A stretch of 64,000 nucleotides of DNA from Chlorokybus atmophyticus (GCA_009103225.1 RHPI01000260.1:258203-322202); one strand, 5' to 3'; shown: positions 32,580 through 47,035, numbered from the stretch's first letter. A program made the numbers and translations. Notes: generated from the letters alone by a model not told the origin.

Positions 32580-34763
32580 TATTGGTGTTGTTGGGTTAAG
32601 AATGAAAGGGTTGGTTGGACTTGCGGCAGGGCGATGATCGCGACTCCCGCCTGGTGGCGTGCAACCCCAGTATGCACAGCACTGCTACATGTACACTGTC
32701 ATGCGGTTGGATTGCCACACTTGCACTTGTTACAAGCAGTCGCTAATGAAGTGACAGAGCTGTGCTTCATGTGTCTGATACCAACAGCAGTATCTCATAT
32801 GTAATGGGAATAATACTGTGCAACTTGGAGCTGCAATGGCGATGCATGTGCCACAGCTACTACACCTGATGTCACCCATCTGTCGCTGGCAGCTCTCAGG
32901 GCAGGGTCATAGCTTGCCTCAAGACAGCTGGTTTTTGTGGCGGCCTCCAAAGTTGAAGGGAGAAACTGCAAACATGTAGGGACCATGCATGACAGCAATC
33001 AGCACCGCATCAACATGCAAGCATGCTTGGCAGCAAAGCCATCAGGGGTGATAGCTGTAGTGTGTGAACAGCAATTGGTATCGAATGCACACGCTCAGAT
33101 CACACAGCTAGTTGCAAAATGCCTACAAGGATTGGTTTTGACAGCATTTTTGGCATCGACACGAGCTCGGAATAACAACAAGCTCAGGGAGAGTGAGAAG
33201 CAAGCAGAAATGGGGCTTTTGGACATGTATGCAACACAAGGCACAAGGAATAACGCATGCATGTCAACACATGCGCACGCGCGCACGTGCAGAGTGTTGT
33301 AGGTTGATTGTGTTGCATTTGCACACAGCCCGGCGATTGTGTACTTGATAGCGCGTACGCTCTGAGTTGTAGCGATAGCATGTGCCATTCGGCTGCGCAT
33401 GTTGAACTGCAGTATAGTTCTCAGAAGAACAACCACTTCGCATCCGATACACGTGCACACTCACTCGCACACACCCAAAGACAAACCAACCGACTAACGG
33501 TCACACGCAAGCAGACGCACAGTAGTAGCGCAAGCATCCAACCCGAAGACAAGTTGTGTCTTGGTTACCTCCAACCTGATGCTGATCAGCAGGCAGAGAC
33601 CATGCATGCCCCCGTGCCCCCCACATCCCCAGGCCTCGCCGCACGGCACCCACCCTCCCGAGCGACAGATCAGCCAAGGGTCAGGCCAGCAGGCGTGGTT
33701 GGCACTCTTGGAGGAAGTCCGTGTGTCCGCTCTCACAGCAGACGGGGGGCCGCCTCCCTCAGTTGCTCAGTAAGCGCAGCAGCCAAGCCACATACAAAGC
33801 AAACACTAGACCCACACACCTTTTGCTTGTCTACCACAGCACCTTTGCTCCGCCCCCTCCGCGCCAAGCACTGCGGCTTGGCTGGTGTCATCCATTGGTG
33901 GGTTGAGACTGTGCGGGTGGAAGGCGGCGGGGCGGGGCGGGGCGGGGATGAGGTTGAGAAGCAGTGGAGCAGGCGGAGGAACAGTTGTTTACTATTATTT
34001 AATAGCATATTATAATAATCTCATCTAGAACAACAATCTGGGAGGCATACAAGTGAACTGAGTTACGTCGAGTCGGGTGGAGGCAAGCGGTCGAGCAGTC
34101 ACTGGCCAGTATGCTACGGCGCTGTCGTTGACGAAGGCGTTGAAAGGTAAGGTGCGTCACTGCATGTGTCTGCGGCCGTCTGTTCTGTTCGTCTTGTTTT
34201 GAATCGTTGAGGAATGCGGACGGTCATCATCCGTATCTGAAAGCATGCACGTGATGCGAAATGTGGCTCAAGCACCGCCTGCATGCGTTTGAGGCTCACA
34301 CTACTACTTGTCCCGTGTTAATAATTTACTGCTGGGCTGTACGCCTCGGCTTACTGGTCGTTGTGGTATTGACATTGCTGCAACCAACCTGGTTGCTTGC
34401 TGCTTCAAGTGCCTGACATAACTTTGGCGGCTGATGACATTATCGACCTGACAACTACAGTCACACTGATGCAGCATGAAAGCCCAGCCGTAATAGATTG
34501 AACAAATAGACAGAACCACCTCAGCACAGCACCACCGTATTGCTGCCAAACCTCTGTCCAACGTCACATCACCATGACGCTCGTGTGTTTCTGACATCTA
34601 TAGCATCCACGCAAGTCTTCCTTCATCGCATGCGTGCTCTTTCGCGCATTGTTCATTACCATAAGATGTGGTGTATCTCACACCAGCAGGATAATGAAGC
34701 AGCTCATGTGCGCACCAGCGGTGGCATCTGATCAGTGAGAAAAAAGCGCACACAACCCGCGCG
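32580..34763. other. Spacer; duplicated promoter segment and possible small exons
   Basis: 32.6-33.0 kb is an inverted duplicate of 42.3-42.6 kb (5' flanks of the two CxxC genes). A Pro-rich plus-strand frame at about 33.60-33.77 kb (QQAWLALLEEVRVSALTADG) looks coding but is unidentified. A GGGGCGGGGCGGGGCGGGG run at about 33930-33948 fits a G-quadruplex motif. Nothing else is recognised. Confidence 0.4.
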
Positions 34764-35991
34764 GTGATGATGCTTCCGGAGTACTCCTCGTCCAAGGGTT
34801 TCCACACCTCGTTCAGGTCCGCGGCGAAGAAGCACCTGCGCGCTCACGCCTCCGGCGGCGGGACCAACCTCGCGCGCCTCGTTCGCCCCGCCATCGCATG
34901 CGCGGGAGGAGTGTACCTACTAGTGCTCGTGTACCTCATTGCAAGCGCCACACCGCACGTGCGTGTGCATGTACACAAGCTCGCTTAAGTATTCATGCGC
35001 CTGCACTCGCACACGCACGCACACGCACGCACACGCAATCGAGCGCGCACGCATGCACTCACATGCACACGCACGCCAGTGCGCTCGTGCGCGTGCACAC
35101 ATGTTGATGATGTCGGGCTGCTGTCGTCGTATTGACTTGACTATTGATGATTTCTTTATCGTAGGATTCGAGTGAGAAGACCCGAGGGCTGTATGAGGTT
35201 GGTGACGGGGGTGGGGGCGGCGGGGACCACATCGCGCAAGCGATGGCGCGATTGCACGAACGCAGGTGGGTAAACAGAACCATGTTTCATGAAACTTTGT
35301 ACTTTGGTTTTACAGTAACATGGCATCGTGAGCGTGTTTCATGGACGGTGTGCGCATGCATGTGTGTTGTGGGCCAGCAAGGGGGTTTGGGCCCACCCCT
35401 TGCTGATTGTCTTGGTGGCTTGCCTACCTGCCTGCCGTGCCTCACCCACATGACGGTGTGAGAACTGTGTGTACAAAAGAGGGTATGCTGCAATGTTTGT
35501 ATGTGCGTGTGCGTGTACCACACACTGCGTATGTGCGTGCGCAAGTGTGAGCATGGGTGGTTGAAGCACCGCATCCTTTCTGAGTGTTGTGTTTGTGTTG
35601 TGTACCTTGCATACTTACAGCTTTATGCATGCAGAGCTCAGGCTGCCACTGTCAACAGCGATGGCGTTGTTGACGTGACACAAGGAGACAAAGCACAACC
35701 AACAGATACCACTGCGACGCAAGCAAACGAGGCATTGCATAGCAAAGAACTTGAAGCCCGATGCAAGCATAAGGTTAGGGAAACCACGCCATGTTCACAT
35801 GAAGTCTTCGTGTTACAGCAACGTTGCACAGATTCGATCTCTCATCAACCCAACACACGTTTGTCAACATGCAGGTCATGAGTGCAAGAAGAACGGCCCG
35901 AGCCACCTCTTCAGGCTCAGAGCTCACGCCCGCGGAGACCAAAGCCGTCGCGGACTGCGTGGCAACATTGTCTCACACCCACACGTTATAA
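34764..35991 (+). CDS. Small single-pass membrane protein, unknown
   Basis: Four exons are proposed: 34764-34960, 35165-35264, 35634-35773 and 35876-35991, with consistent phase at most joins. The N-terminus (MMMLPEYSSSKGFHTSFR) is basic. It is followed by one transmembrane segment (AIACAGGVYLLVLVYLIAS), then an acidic/polar, low-complexity tail with a poly-Gly stretch, HIAQAMARLHERR, and a Thr/Ala-rich region, ending CVATLSHTHTL. The short N-terminal tail, one hydrophobic helix and long hydrophilic C-terminus suggest a type II protein. No domain is recognised. Introns contain CA/CG-rich tracts. The last two exon joins are less certain. Confidence 0.5.
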
Positions 35992-36011
35992 CAGTGTTTT
36001 GCATACTTCTG

Positions 36012-38391
36012 TCACGCGGGTGCTGGGATGTCTGCGTGTGGCGGTGTCGCGGCAACGTGGGGTGCGAGGTCGATGAGGTCGGCGGATTTGGCGGCGAGGT
36101 CGGCGATGGCGACGCGGCCGCGGGCGCGCACGTACTGAGCCACGCGCTCCATCTCCTCGAGGCTGATGTAGATGAACTTGCCGCGATCGTCGATCACACC
36201 CGTCAACCGCCCTGTTACAACGAACGTTTCTACTAGCTAGTCACGCCAACCACGCTTGCTTGCTGTGGAATATGTTGGCTGTGACAATGACAATGTCAAA
36301 CATCAAGCAAAGCGTTCCAAGCACTCACCTGTTTGCTCTAGCGCTTGCACTCTGCTTATGACGTCCTGGGATTGATGGGGGACACGCACGCCGTGAGTGA
36401 GAGACGCAGACGCAAGACTTACGGTTGTGTGTGCATGCGCATGTGTATGCAAATCCCAGTGCCTATGCTGAATTTCATGTGCGTGACATCACCTGCGTGC
36501 GTAGACCGAACTCGGCTGCAAGTTCTTCCAGCACAACCAGCTTTTGCCGCTGCACGCACACACGTACACACTAGTCTGAGTCTAGCAATATGGCATGCGT
36601 GTCACAGCCGCAAGGTCATATGAGAGCAGATGTGTATCACCGGAGCAAGATGTGCGTGTGCATGTGTGCGTGCGTACGCGCGCGTACATGTGTGTGTGCT
36701 CGTGCATACAAGCAAGTCTGTACCTTGATGTAGTCGATGAATTCCTGCAGCAGCCCCTGGCTCTCCTCCGCCACATCGCGCTCCACGGACCCCTCCCCCT
36801 CGACACTGTAAAATGAAGGTCTTATGTCCTGATCACACACCACGCACGCACGCGCACGCGCACGCACAAAACGCGATAGCACCCAACCACGAATGACAAC
36901 ACACACTCTGCCCACCTCATCGCGGATTTCCACTTCTCAAACTCCTCGGCCTCCTCGGCCTCCTTCTCCTTGCGCAGCCTCTCAAGCTCTGCCTCCTGCA
37001 TGACGACGACGACGACGACGATGATGTTGGCAATGTGACCAAGGTTGGAACCACACAAAACACAACTGCATACTTACAATCTGTCGCTCTTGCTCGTCGC
37101 GCTCCTCGTCTTTCCTGCGCTGCGCGGCGTCGCGGGCGGCGCGCTTCTCGCTCTTCGCCTCGTCCATCGCCACTTGGTACTGGGTTGATGTTGACGGGGG
37201 GGGGGGGGGGGNNNNNNNNNNNNNNNNNNNNNNNNNNNNNNNNNNNNNNNNNNGGGGGGGGGGGGGGGGGGGGGGGGGGAATGCCCACATGATGACGACG
37301 AGTCAGTAGCGCTGCACACACGCGCAAGCATGCGCCCACCAGCGCGCGTGCGCTGACACGAACACACACGCACACAAACTCACGCGCTTGGCTTCCTCCT
37401 TTCCCTGCTTCCTCGCTGCCTTCTTGGACACCTTTCCAGTCTCCCCGTCAACCTCCCCCCCCTTCTCCCTCTCCCCTTCTCCATACTCATCCTCATCATC
37501 CCGCTCACGCTCGCACTCGTCCGCAACTCCTCCAGCTGCGGCCTCCTCCTGTTGGCGTGTGGTAGTGACAGACTTGGACGCAGTTTGCGAGCGCGACGAT
37601 GCTGCGCGCATGCGGCTCGTGCCGCCCTTTCTGCTGCTTTTCAATATAGAGGTAGATGGCTTGGATGGAGGCTCAACCACCGCCTGATGGTAAACGACGG
37701 TGGCTATGATGTTGGTGTACTGGTGATGATGACAGCGATGTTGGGCTTTGCTACGGGTGCACAGCACAGGGAACGCTTGAAGGTGTGCGCGTGAGCGTAT
37801 GTGTGCGTGCACTTGTGCTCATGTAAGCGAATGGCTGGGTTGTAGCATCATAGCAATAGTGTATCACCCACTGTGCATGCCCTTGTCGTGTGCTATTGAT
37901 GCAAACACAACACGCTGCTCTCTTTTCCTTCTTTCCTCTTCTTCTTCTAGATCACTCATATCAGTGGGTGCGTTGTTGGTGTATGTAGTTCAGATGGAAG
38001 CGCAATGCGTAGGGACAGTAAACTTCTTGGACAGAATAAGCTAGGCTAAATTCAACATGAATAACAATTGATCAGATGACAACAGGTCAGGAGTACGAAT
38101 GAACCACCTTTGTACAAGCACAGCGGTTGCTTGTAGTTAAGTAAGTTACTTAGTGCTTCTTGAAACCATCACATATAACTTGACATAAATAGCAGCAGTA
38201 GTATTGTTCACCAGCATCAACAACACCTGCTGCTTCTCCTTCACCACTTCCGTAGCCTGCTTGCCGCCACTCCGCAGCAGGAACGCCGCCACCGCCGCCG
38301 CCAGCAGCACCAGCACGGCCGTCACGGCGGCGACCACCACCCCGCCGACCCCCATCATGCCGCCGCCGTCGCCAACGCCGCCGTCATCCAT
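36012..38391 (-). CDS. DDRGK1: DDRGK domain-containing protein 1 (UFBP1), UFMylation factor
   Basis: Eight exons (38391-38227, 37683-37384, 37179-37078, 36995-36916, 36805-36724, 36549-36493, 36365-36329, 36211-36012) sum to 340 residues in phase. Residues about 13-40 are a membrane anchor ([20 protein letters not shown]), as in the ER-anchored family. A charged linker and a long Glu/Lys/Arg helix follow ([20 protein letters not shown]). The winged-helix C-terminus has [36 protein letters not shown] and the signature [19 protein letters not shown], then VARGRV-type residues ([15 protein letters not shown]). With UFL1 and CDK5RAP3 it forms the ER UFM1 E3 ligase that acts on ribosomes and ER-phagy. 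The start at 38391 leaves only 75 bp to the divergent SDR ATG. A later Met at about 38358 is possible. An N gap (37212-37253) in poly-G sits in intron 2. Confidence 0.93.
37197..37279. repeat. Poly-G tract with an internal N gap
   Basis: G runs of about 15 and 26 flank N at 37212-37253, inside intron 2 of DDRGK1 (poly-C on the gene's own strand, just upstream of the acceptor). The true length is unknown. Confidence 0.95.
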
Positions 38392-38466
38392 GGCATGGAC
38401 AACGTCACCGTCACCACCATCAAGGACAGTGACCTCCTGCAGGTGGCGGCGGCGGCGGCGGCGGTC
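38392..38466. promoter_or_regulatory. Very short bidirectional promoter region (DDRGK1 / SDR)
   Basis: Only 75 bp separate the two inferred start codons, and an upstream in-frame SDR ATG at 38395 would shrink this to 3 bp. A GGC repeat (about 38441-38465) lies within. The 5' UTRs of the two genes must overlap the opposite coding exons. Confidence 0.5.
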
Positions 38467-40607
<2,141 letters not shown>

Positions 40608-42740
40608 TGAGTGAGTGTTGTGCAGGGTGTTGGTGCGTGTATGTGTGTCTGGGTGCAGCTGTGTATGTCGGTGTGCGCTGTTGTTTGGTTGAGTGGAGAT
40701 GCAGGGGTGAGTGTGTCTGCTGCAGCTGATGTGCCTGTATCAGTAACCAATGGTGACCATCTCCCCACCCGCACACACATTTCTTCTGCTTGCCCTCCAC
40801 ATTACAGCCAAGGCAGGTTGAACAGAAGGGTATTCTGCATGCCTGCTCTAGCTTCGTTCGCACCAGATGATGCTGTGCTGGTTTCACCTTCAACGCACAG
40901 GACATTTGCAACTGCAAGGCAAGGTAAGGGTTCATACAATTATGTGCGAGCGGATGCTTCGGCATGGTGCATCTGCATGTCCGCAAGGCGGACTTGAATA
41001 CAATATGTGCAATCTGTCACTGCTGTGAATTGATATCCACGTCGTATGCTGTGGTCAATACTGCACGGTCTTCAAATGCAAATGCAAGTGTCCTGCACGA
41101 CGCACGATTCAGTTTTTAAGCAAACATAGTCGCCAACTAGACACACACTACACACGTCACGCATGTCACAACTTTGTCTGTTTCGAATGTATTATACACT
41201 ATGCCACGTGGGCTGCTGAAGTTCGTTCATGCATCCAGAGCACCACGAACATGCCGGTAACAGCTGCCCTGCGTGTCCATCGCGACACTATGCATGCAGA
41301 GAACAATGTTCATAAAAACAGAACGGAAAGAACGTCCAAAATCCAACATAGGGCACATAGTTTGGGAAAATGGCATGCACGATCCGCATGACACCGCCCA
41401 GACAAGTAGTGCTTCCGCAAGCCGATATGTCCCCTTGCAATTGTGTTCAGGTACCTCAAACTCAATGGGTGGTTGTTGTGGCCCTACGCATGTGGTTTGT
41501 TTTTGATAGTCGTGTAGTGAGTTACGGGGCTTCTTGTGCTTTTGGTTATGTATTCGTGTTTGTGAGAGGTATCTACGTACCCGATCGACAAAAGCAACTG
41601 AGCTGTGCAGTGTTGAATATATATCGCGAGTTTTGCTTGCTGCTTGGAGCGGGGAGAGAGGGCGGAGCCAAAGTCGGTGTCCGTGTGGTGGGGTAAGGTA
41701 CGTTTTTGATTGTTACTTCCCTGCTGCTGAGCTGAGAGAGAGAGAGAGCAACCCCGCCGCCGCCGCCGCCGCCGCCGCCCCTGCCTGCTCTTGAGCGAGA
41801 GACTGACCTGCCACAGGTCAGCCTGACCCTTGCCTTCTTTGGGGGAGTTTGTGTGCACACCCGCATTCGTGTACAAGAAGCGGAGTACATCACATGCCAT
41901 ACGCCACGATACACATAGCCGCCAGGTTACAGCACAGTAAAAAAAACAAACGGGCACAAACGGCCAGGCTATGTGCAAGCGCAACACTACCAACCTACGA
42001 CACTCTGTGCGTGTGCACGCTTGTGTATCTCTGTCCAGGCGTGCGAGTGTGCGTGCGTGCGTCTTCAACTGTTGACTCAATGCATGCACCTCTTGTGGCT
42101 TGGATTGCATTCGCCTCCCTCCTTTGTTGTCGTCACGCGCATATGTCAATGCCATACACGTTGTCAAAAACCCACACTCGTGTCAGCGCACTACATTATA
42201 GAAAGCGAGTTGGTTGATCTGACCGAGTCCGCACGGTTTTGTTTAACACCAGATCCATCTCAATGCATCGGTTGGTTTGCTGCCAACTGCACCGTGTGCG
42301 ACGATTGTTTTGGCGCGGTTCCAATTTTGCAACTTAAGCCTTGACATTAATAGGCTGACAAAAGGCCAGCTGTGATGAGGCAAGCCATATATCTGCCGTG
42401 AGAGCTGCTGCCAGGTGGGTGACATCAGGTGGCAGTGTGGCACATGCATTAATACTCCAGTTGCTGCTTGCACTCGCGCATATTTCTGCGGCACTTGTAT
42501 TCATGATAATATTGAAAGTCACACTGGTGCATAACAGCTCATTGGTAACCAAACAGCACTTGCACGCAACAAGGATAAAACTCATTCCAACTGCGTGGCA
42601 CCGTGCGCGTAACAGTGCTTTGCATACACACTATCACGCACCAACCGAGCCTCATCATCACTGTTGCACCAGGGGCGGCAACCAATCCTCCCACCTCCAA
42701 CCCAACACTGCCCAGACCCAACAAACACTCCCCAGCACAC
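40608..42740. other. Spacer with low-copy repeats
   Basis: No gene is recognised. 41389-41455 resembles the tandem units at 44.15-44.28 kb, and 40865-40900 resembles 43.54-43.58 kb. A GAGA run lies at about 41734-41748 and (GCC)n at 41756-41779. 42.27-42.60 kb is the duplicated 5' flank of CxxC copy 2. Confidence 0.45.
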
Positions 42741-43105
42741 ATGACAGTAGCCCCGTCCCCACCTTCAGGCGACTGCGCATGCGCGCACTGCGGTGCATTG
42801 CAGCCCCTCACCCATTCACAAAGGTACAATCTATCATCATACAAGCCAAAAAAAAACAAACAAATAATCATCCACCAAATCCCAGGTACCCCGACGACAT
42901 CTTCTTCATGGGCGGCGGCAACAGCGACGGGTCCCTCAACTTCCACAGCGTAGACGAGTCCGCCTTCATCATTGACACTTACTCCCAGTGGGGTCCTCAC
43001 TTTGAATCAGTCAACGCGTGGGGTATACACCGCACCCGCACGCGTCTGTCGTGCCGGGGTTGCGGGGCCAAGCTCGGGTATATACTTCATGATGGACCAC
43101 CCTGA
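42741..43105 (+). CDS. Small two-CxxC protein, copy 2 (inverted paralogue, shortened)
   Basis: Exons 42741-42833 and 42886-43105 mirror copy 1 with the same intron position. The protein starts MTVAPSPPSGDCACAHCGAL and contains SLNFHSVDESAFIIDTYSQW, RTRTRLSCRGCGAKLGYIL and HDGPP, then TGA at 43103, where copy 1 reads GPPMEVGYHSHWGP. Beyond the stop, sequence still resembles copy 1 (EGYHSHWGPSQ), then diverges to a basic frame (RFKRKHLVMVG). Copy 2 is therefore 103 residues, lacking about 30 C-terminal residues. Both CxxC pairs are kept. Either a truncated but functional paralogue or an early pseudogene; substitutions between the copies are moderate and reading frames are otherwise open. Confidence 0.6.
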
Positions 43106-43702
43106 GAAGGGTATCACAGTCACTGGGGGCCGAGTCAGGTGATACCCAGGGGGAAGAGGTACCGGTTTAAGCGCAAGCACCTGGTGATGGTGGGGGATCG
43201 CGGGGAACCTCCTGCTCCTGCTCCTGCTCAATGAGTGAGTGGAGACGACTTGTGTGTGCAGTGTTGTAAGTGGAGTAGTGTACAGGTTGGGTGTCGAAAG
43301 TTGGTAGCGTGAAGGTAACAGGGAGGTTTGGCGTATCCGGCTTCAAATGAAGTAGTTGGGTTAGCATTGCTTTGAAGGAAGATGAATTTGTTAGTATTGA
43401 GAGTCTAGAGTGTCAGCGCTGGCAAGGACCCCTGACCCCGAGATTGGTTGTCATATTGCTGTTGTGTTTGGTGTTGGGCGTGAGCACACTTTTGTATTCT
43501 TGAGCTTACGAACAGAGTCATGGTCTTTGGTGGATTCGGCTCACTAGATGATGCTGTGCTGGGTCTCTTTTAAAGCACAGGCCAAAGAATGCAAGGCAAA
43601 GTGTGCTTTCATGATTGCGGGCCAGATGTGCAAGACAGGGTTGTTGCCACTCGTGCAACCATCCCGACCTGCGTGACTGTGCCGCACGGTTGGCAACCAG
43701 TA

Positions 43703-43705
<3 letters not shown>

Positions 43706-43762
<57 letters not shown>

Positions 43763-43763
43763 N

Positions 43764-43839
<76 letters not shown>
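43706..43839 (+). repeat. (CT)n array split by a single N
   Basis: CT units on both sides of one N at 43763, with one CCC interruption near 43808. Unlike the other arrays this one is not inside a recognised gene. The N shows an assembly join. Confidence 0.95.
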
Positions 43840-43844
<5 letters not shown>

Positions 43845-44131
43845 GGTCCCAGTGTCAAAGCCATAACGCTAACAACAACTCAAATTCCAAACAATCACAA
43901 CACGAAGACACATCACAATGCAACTATGCACGCTAGCGCGCATCAGCTGCGTAGGCCTCACGCCAAGAGCACTACCACGTCAGACAGGGGCGTCATAGGA
44001 GCAGGTCGTGGTGGCGGCCAACCCGGAGCTGCACACACGGCCACCGTAACCACATTGCATGTCAGTGTCCTTCAGAACACTCGCAGGCACTCCATTTACT
44101 AAAAACTCAGCTAACTGCAAGACTTGCCATA

Positions 44132-44275
44132 CGGGTTGCGGTTTGCATGCACGATTTGCATGACACTGCACAAACAAGTACTGCTTTGCAAGCTGATATG
44201 TCCATACGGGTTGCAGTTGGCATGCACGATTTGCATGACACTGCACAAACAAGTACTGCTGTGCAAGCTGATGTG
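44132..44275 (+). repeat. Tandem repeat, two units of about 72 bp
   Basis: The unit begins ACGGGTTGC and contains GCATGCACGATTTGCATGAC and ACAAACAAGTACTGCT. Copy 1 is about 44132-44203 and copy 2 about 44204-44275. A diverged third copy lies at 41375-41450. No coding function is seen. Confidence 0.8.
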
Positions 44276-44378
44276 TCCCCTGCAAGCTTATTGTGTCAAC
44301 CACGCACTACGAACAGTATTCATGTACACAAAATTGGCCGCCCAACCTGGCAATGCGGCCCCTACAATCTCTGTCTTG

Positions 44379-47035
44379 TCAGCTGGGATCCACCTTCACA
44401 GACGCATCTTTGTAAGACGTGTAGTTGTATTGATCATCCTTGTACAGGTCAACTACCGCCGTGTAGTTGTAAATAGTGTGCGCGTCATCCGCCTCAGGAA
44501 CAATCATGTCGGCGTTGTCAACACGTTGAATGTCAACCATGTCATCCAACCTCTTCTGCAGCAAAGCCCACGTGTTGGCACAATGGAACACCGGGTAAAC
44601 GTCCCGTTGTGTTTGTTATCATTACCTGATGTGTTAGCTCATCAAACAGGACCTGCCCTTTGGAGCGCTGCTCTTCACGTGCGTGCCTGGTTTCGTCAAA
44701 AAGCTTCATGTGCTCGCGCACAGACTCACCAGCTGGCAACTCTTCCAGCCCGTTTGCAATAGCCAAGTCCTGATGTCCAAACAGCACGCTGGTTCAGCTG
44801 TTGAACGATGAGTGCATATGACCCAAGGGCAATCCACAAACGCTTCAGATGCACAATGTATGCTTGCCGAGTGCAATCGACACATTGCCATTTGCTGCCT
44901 TACCAAGCGTTGTTGAAACAGCTCTGTGGCGAACTGGTGCAGTTCCAAGTCCAGAGCGCTGTGCTCCTTGATGTAGTCTATGATGTCTGGAGGGATAGAC
45001 TTGCGTGCCTGCAACAAGCTGCGGTCAAGGTCGAGTGATATACAGCTACGCCGGCAAGCTCACCTTTCAAACCAAGACTGGAAGTGCCAACGTCACACAT
45101 GAAACAGCACCACCGGACAGCTAGTGCCATGAACTTCAGCTAACCTCTTTTGAGAACGTGACATTCTGAGAGCGACCCCTAGCCAGGCTGACAAGACTTT
45201 CCCTGGGCGATCGCAGCTTGTTCATCTCTGTGCAAATGACGTATTCTAGGCCAAGGGTTCGATCTGTAACCTGCTTGCCAAGCAACATCAGCGCTGTCAA
45301 TGCTTCGGTGTGCACATAGTACACAACCAATACAACCAGCCAAGCACAACCACCAACACCACGAATCGAACATGATTACAGCATGTGGAGAGCCTACAAC
45401 GACCAATGCAGGTGTAGACCGTTGAAAACAACAAACGAGACAACATACCCTGGAAACTGCGGGAAAGACGGGCTTCTGAAATGCTCTGGACATGGTCTGA
45501 CTTGCCGCCTGCATATCCAATAAGTAAACACATGGAGACACCGTGTTGGCACAGCAACAGGGCTACTGCAACGCAGCACAGCAATACACGTAAGCTTAGC
45601 ATACCCACACGCACAACAGGAGCAGAAAGCTGCCACCCAAGCGTGTGTGCCAGAAGCCTTGCTGAGTTGGCGTGTTGTTCCGTCACGCCGACATACGTGA
45701 ACGACATAAGACGCTTCTTGGCTGCTGCCACCAGCTTTGCCCGCGTGCTCATGGATGCAAGTGGGACGCACTGGCGCAGCTCCGTCGCATCCGGATGCCA
45801 GGAGTTGTTTGTCAAGCCGAGCATTGACAACATGTTGCCATTGTGCAGAAGATCGTGTGCCATGGGATGTCGGACAAAGTCTTTCAGTGGCATTATGTCA
45901 GCATTGTCATAGGGGTTGACCGGCACCCTTTGCGACTCGCCGCGATAAAGAGCGCGGTCCACCTTGGCTCGCCTCTCCATGTCTGTCTTCATCAAGGGCA
46001 CCAAGTATGACCACGGCCAGATGCTGAGCGTGTTCGTGGTCGGTGTGACGGTCGCATTAAACCTTGAAAGTCTGTTGAATTGATGCCTTGCCATGGGATC
46101 TCTTCGCATTCCCGTCTGCTCACAATTCAGGTCAACAACTCACGATGTTTGTTATGCTGTGAGGCAAGCACTAACAAGTAATCTGCGCACAAAGCCTCGC
46201 TTTAGTTTACAACTGACCGTAATGGCGAACTCGTAAGCAGAGATCATGCGAGCAACGGGATCTCTGATATGTGTAACGACTGCGACATGCGGGACCTTTG
46301 CAAACGCGAAATCATTGAGGGCAACTGGCAAAAGTGAGTAGTCGTCATGGGAGGTTAGCAGCGTGCACGGCTTTGCGCCTCGCAGACGGAACCGGTGGTA
46401 TGCCACTGGACACGCCTTCTCAGTAGGCACAGCTGGCACCATCAAACAACGATGGAGGGCTCGACCGCCCGTGCGTGGCACATGCAGAAAGAACGCCAGC
46501 TCCCAACTCTATCAGCGCAACATGCAAACAGCAATTAGCTCAGGTCCATGCAACAAGGATGAGCTGGCCCCAGCTGTGCATAGTCAGTGACAACACTGCT
46601 TGTACAGCGACAGCATGTTACGTAGCTGATGTGTGGATGGTACTCTTGCACACGAGCATATCACAGGCTGTAAAATGTGATGAGCTGAACTCGCTGCACC
46701 TCTTTGTTGTTGTTCAACTGGAACTCTTCGGCAGCGGAAGGTAGCTTGTCCAGCCATGCGAGTAGCTTCTGGTCGCAAGGAGACACTGCCTCCCTTTCCT
46801 CCTCCTCCGCCTCATTGTGTTCAGCCTGCTGGGGGTCGATGCTTGTGGCATCTTCTCCGGCCGACTGGACTTCAGAAAGTCCAGTCAGAGACGCGGGCGT
46901 CTCCGTCCAGAGTGGCAGCAGCAGCGCCACGAAGGCGAGGCAGCTGAGCCCCAGCACCAACGCCCCCGCGACCCATCCCCCCCTCCGCCCAAGCAGCAGC
47001 GGCCCCCGCCGCCGCCGCTCACCCGCCCTCCGCAT
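44379..47035 (-). CDS. TPST: Tyrosylprotein sulfotransferase, plant type
   Basis: Exons 47035-46700, 46508-46218 and 46115-45609 join in phase 0 and hold the catalytic domain. Further exons (about 45515-45450, 45310-45145, 45008-44905, 44770-44630, 44590-44379) give the C-terminal region, with some joins uncertain. Near the N-terminus is one transmembrane helix (WVAGALVLGLSCLAFVALLL). PAPS-binding motifs are FFLHVPRTGGRALHRC (5' phosphosulfate loop) and VVTHIRDPVARMISAYEF (3' phosphate). IWPWSYLVP, PLKDFVRHPMAHDLLHNG, LGLTNNSWHPDA, KRLMSFTYVGVTEQH and later IPPDIIDYIKEHSALDLELH closely follow Arabidopsis TPST in order. The enzyme transfers sulfate from PAPS to tyrosines of secreted peptides in the Golgi. 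Plant TPST is anchored at its C-terminus; here the anchor is N-terminal and the C-terminus is polar. Confidence 0.9.

Larger units (their letters stand above)
43106..44378. other. Spacer with (CT)n array and 72-bp tandem repeat
   Basis: No gene is recognised. It holds the (CT)n array at 43706-43839 and the tandem repeat at 44132-44275. The right end is the 3' flank of TPST. Confidence 0.5.

Noticed and set aside
34980-35100. Regular CACACGCACG-type repeats that look like a CRISPR array
   Set aside because: Units are 4-10 bp with no distinct spacers, in an intron of a eukaryotic gene; a simple CA/CG microsatellite.
45250-45262. GGTTCGATC resembling a tRNA B box
   Set aside because: It lies in the TPST C-terminal coding region, and no A box, anticodon arm or acceptor stem can be formed around it.
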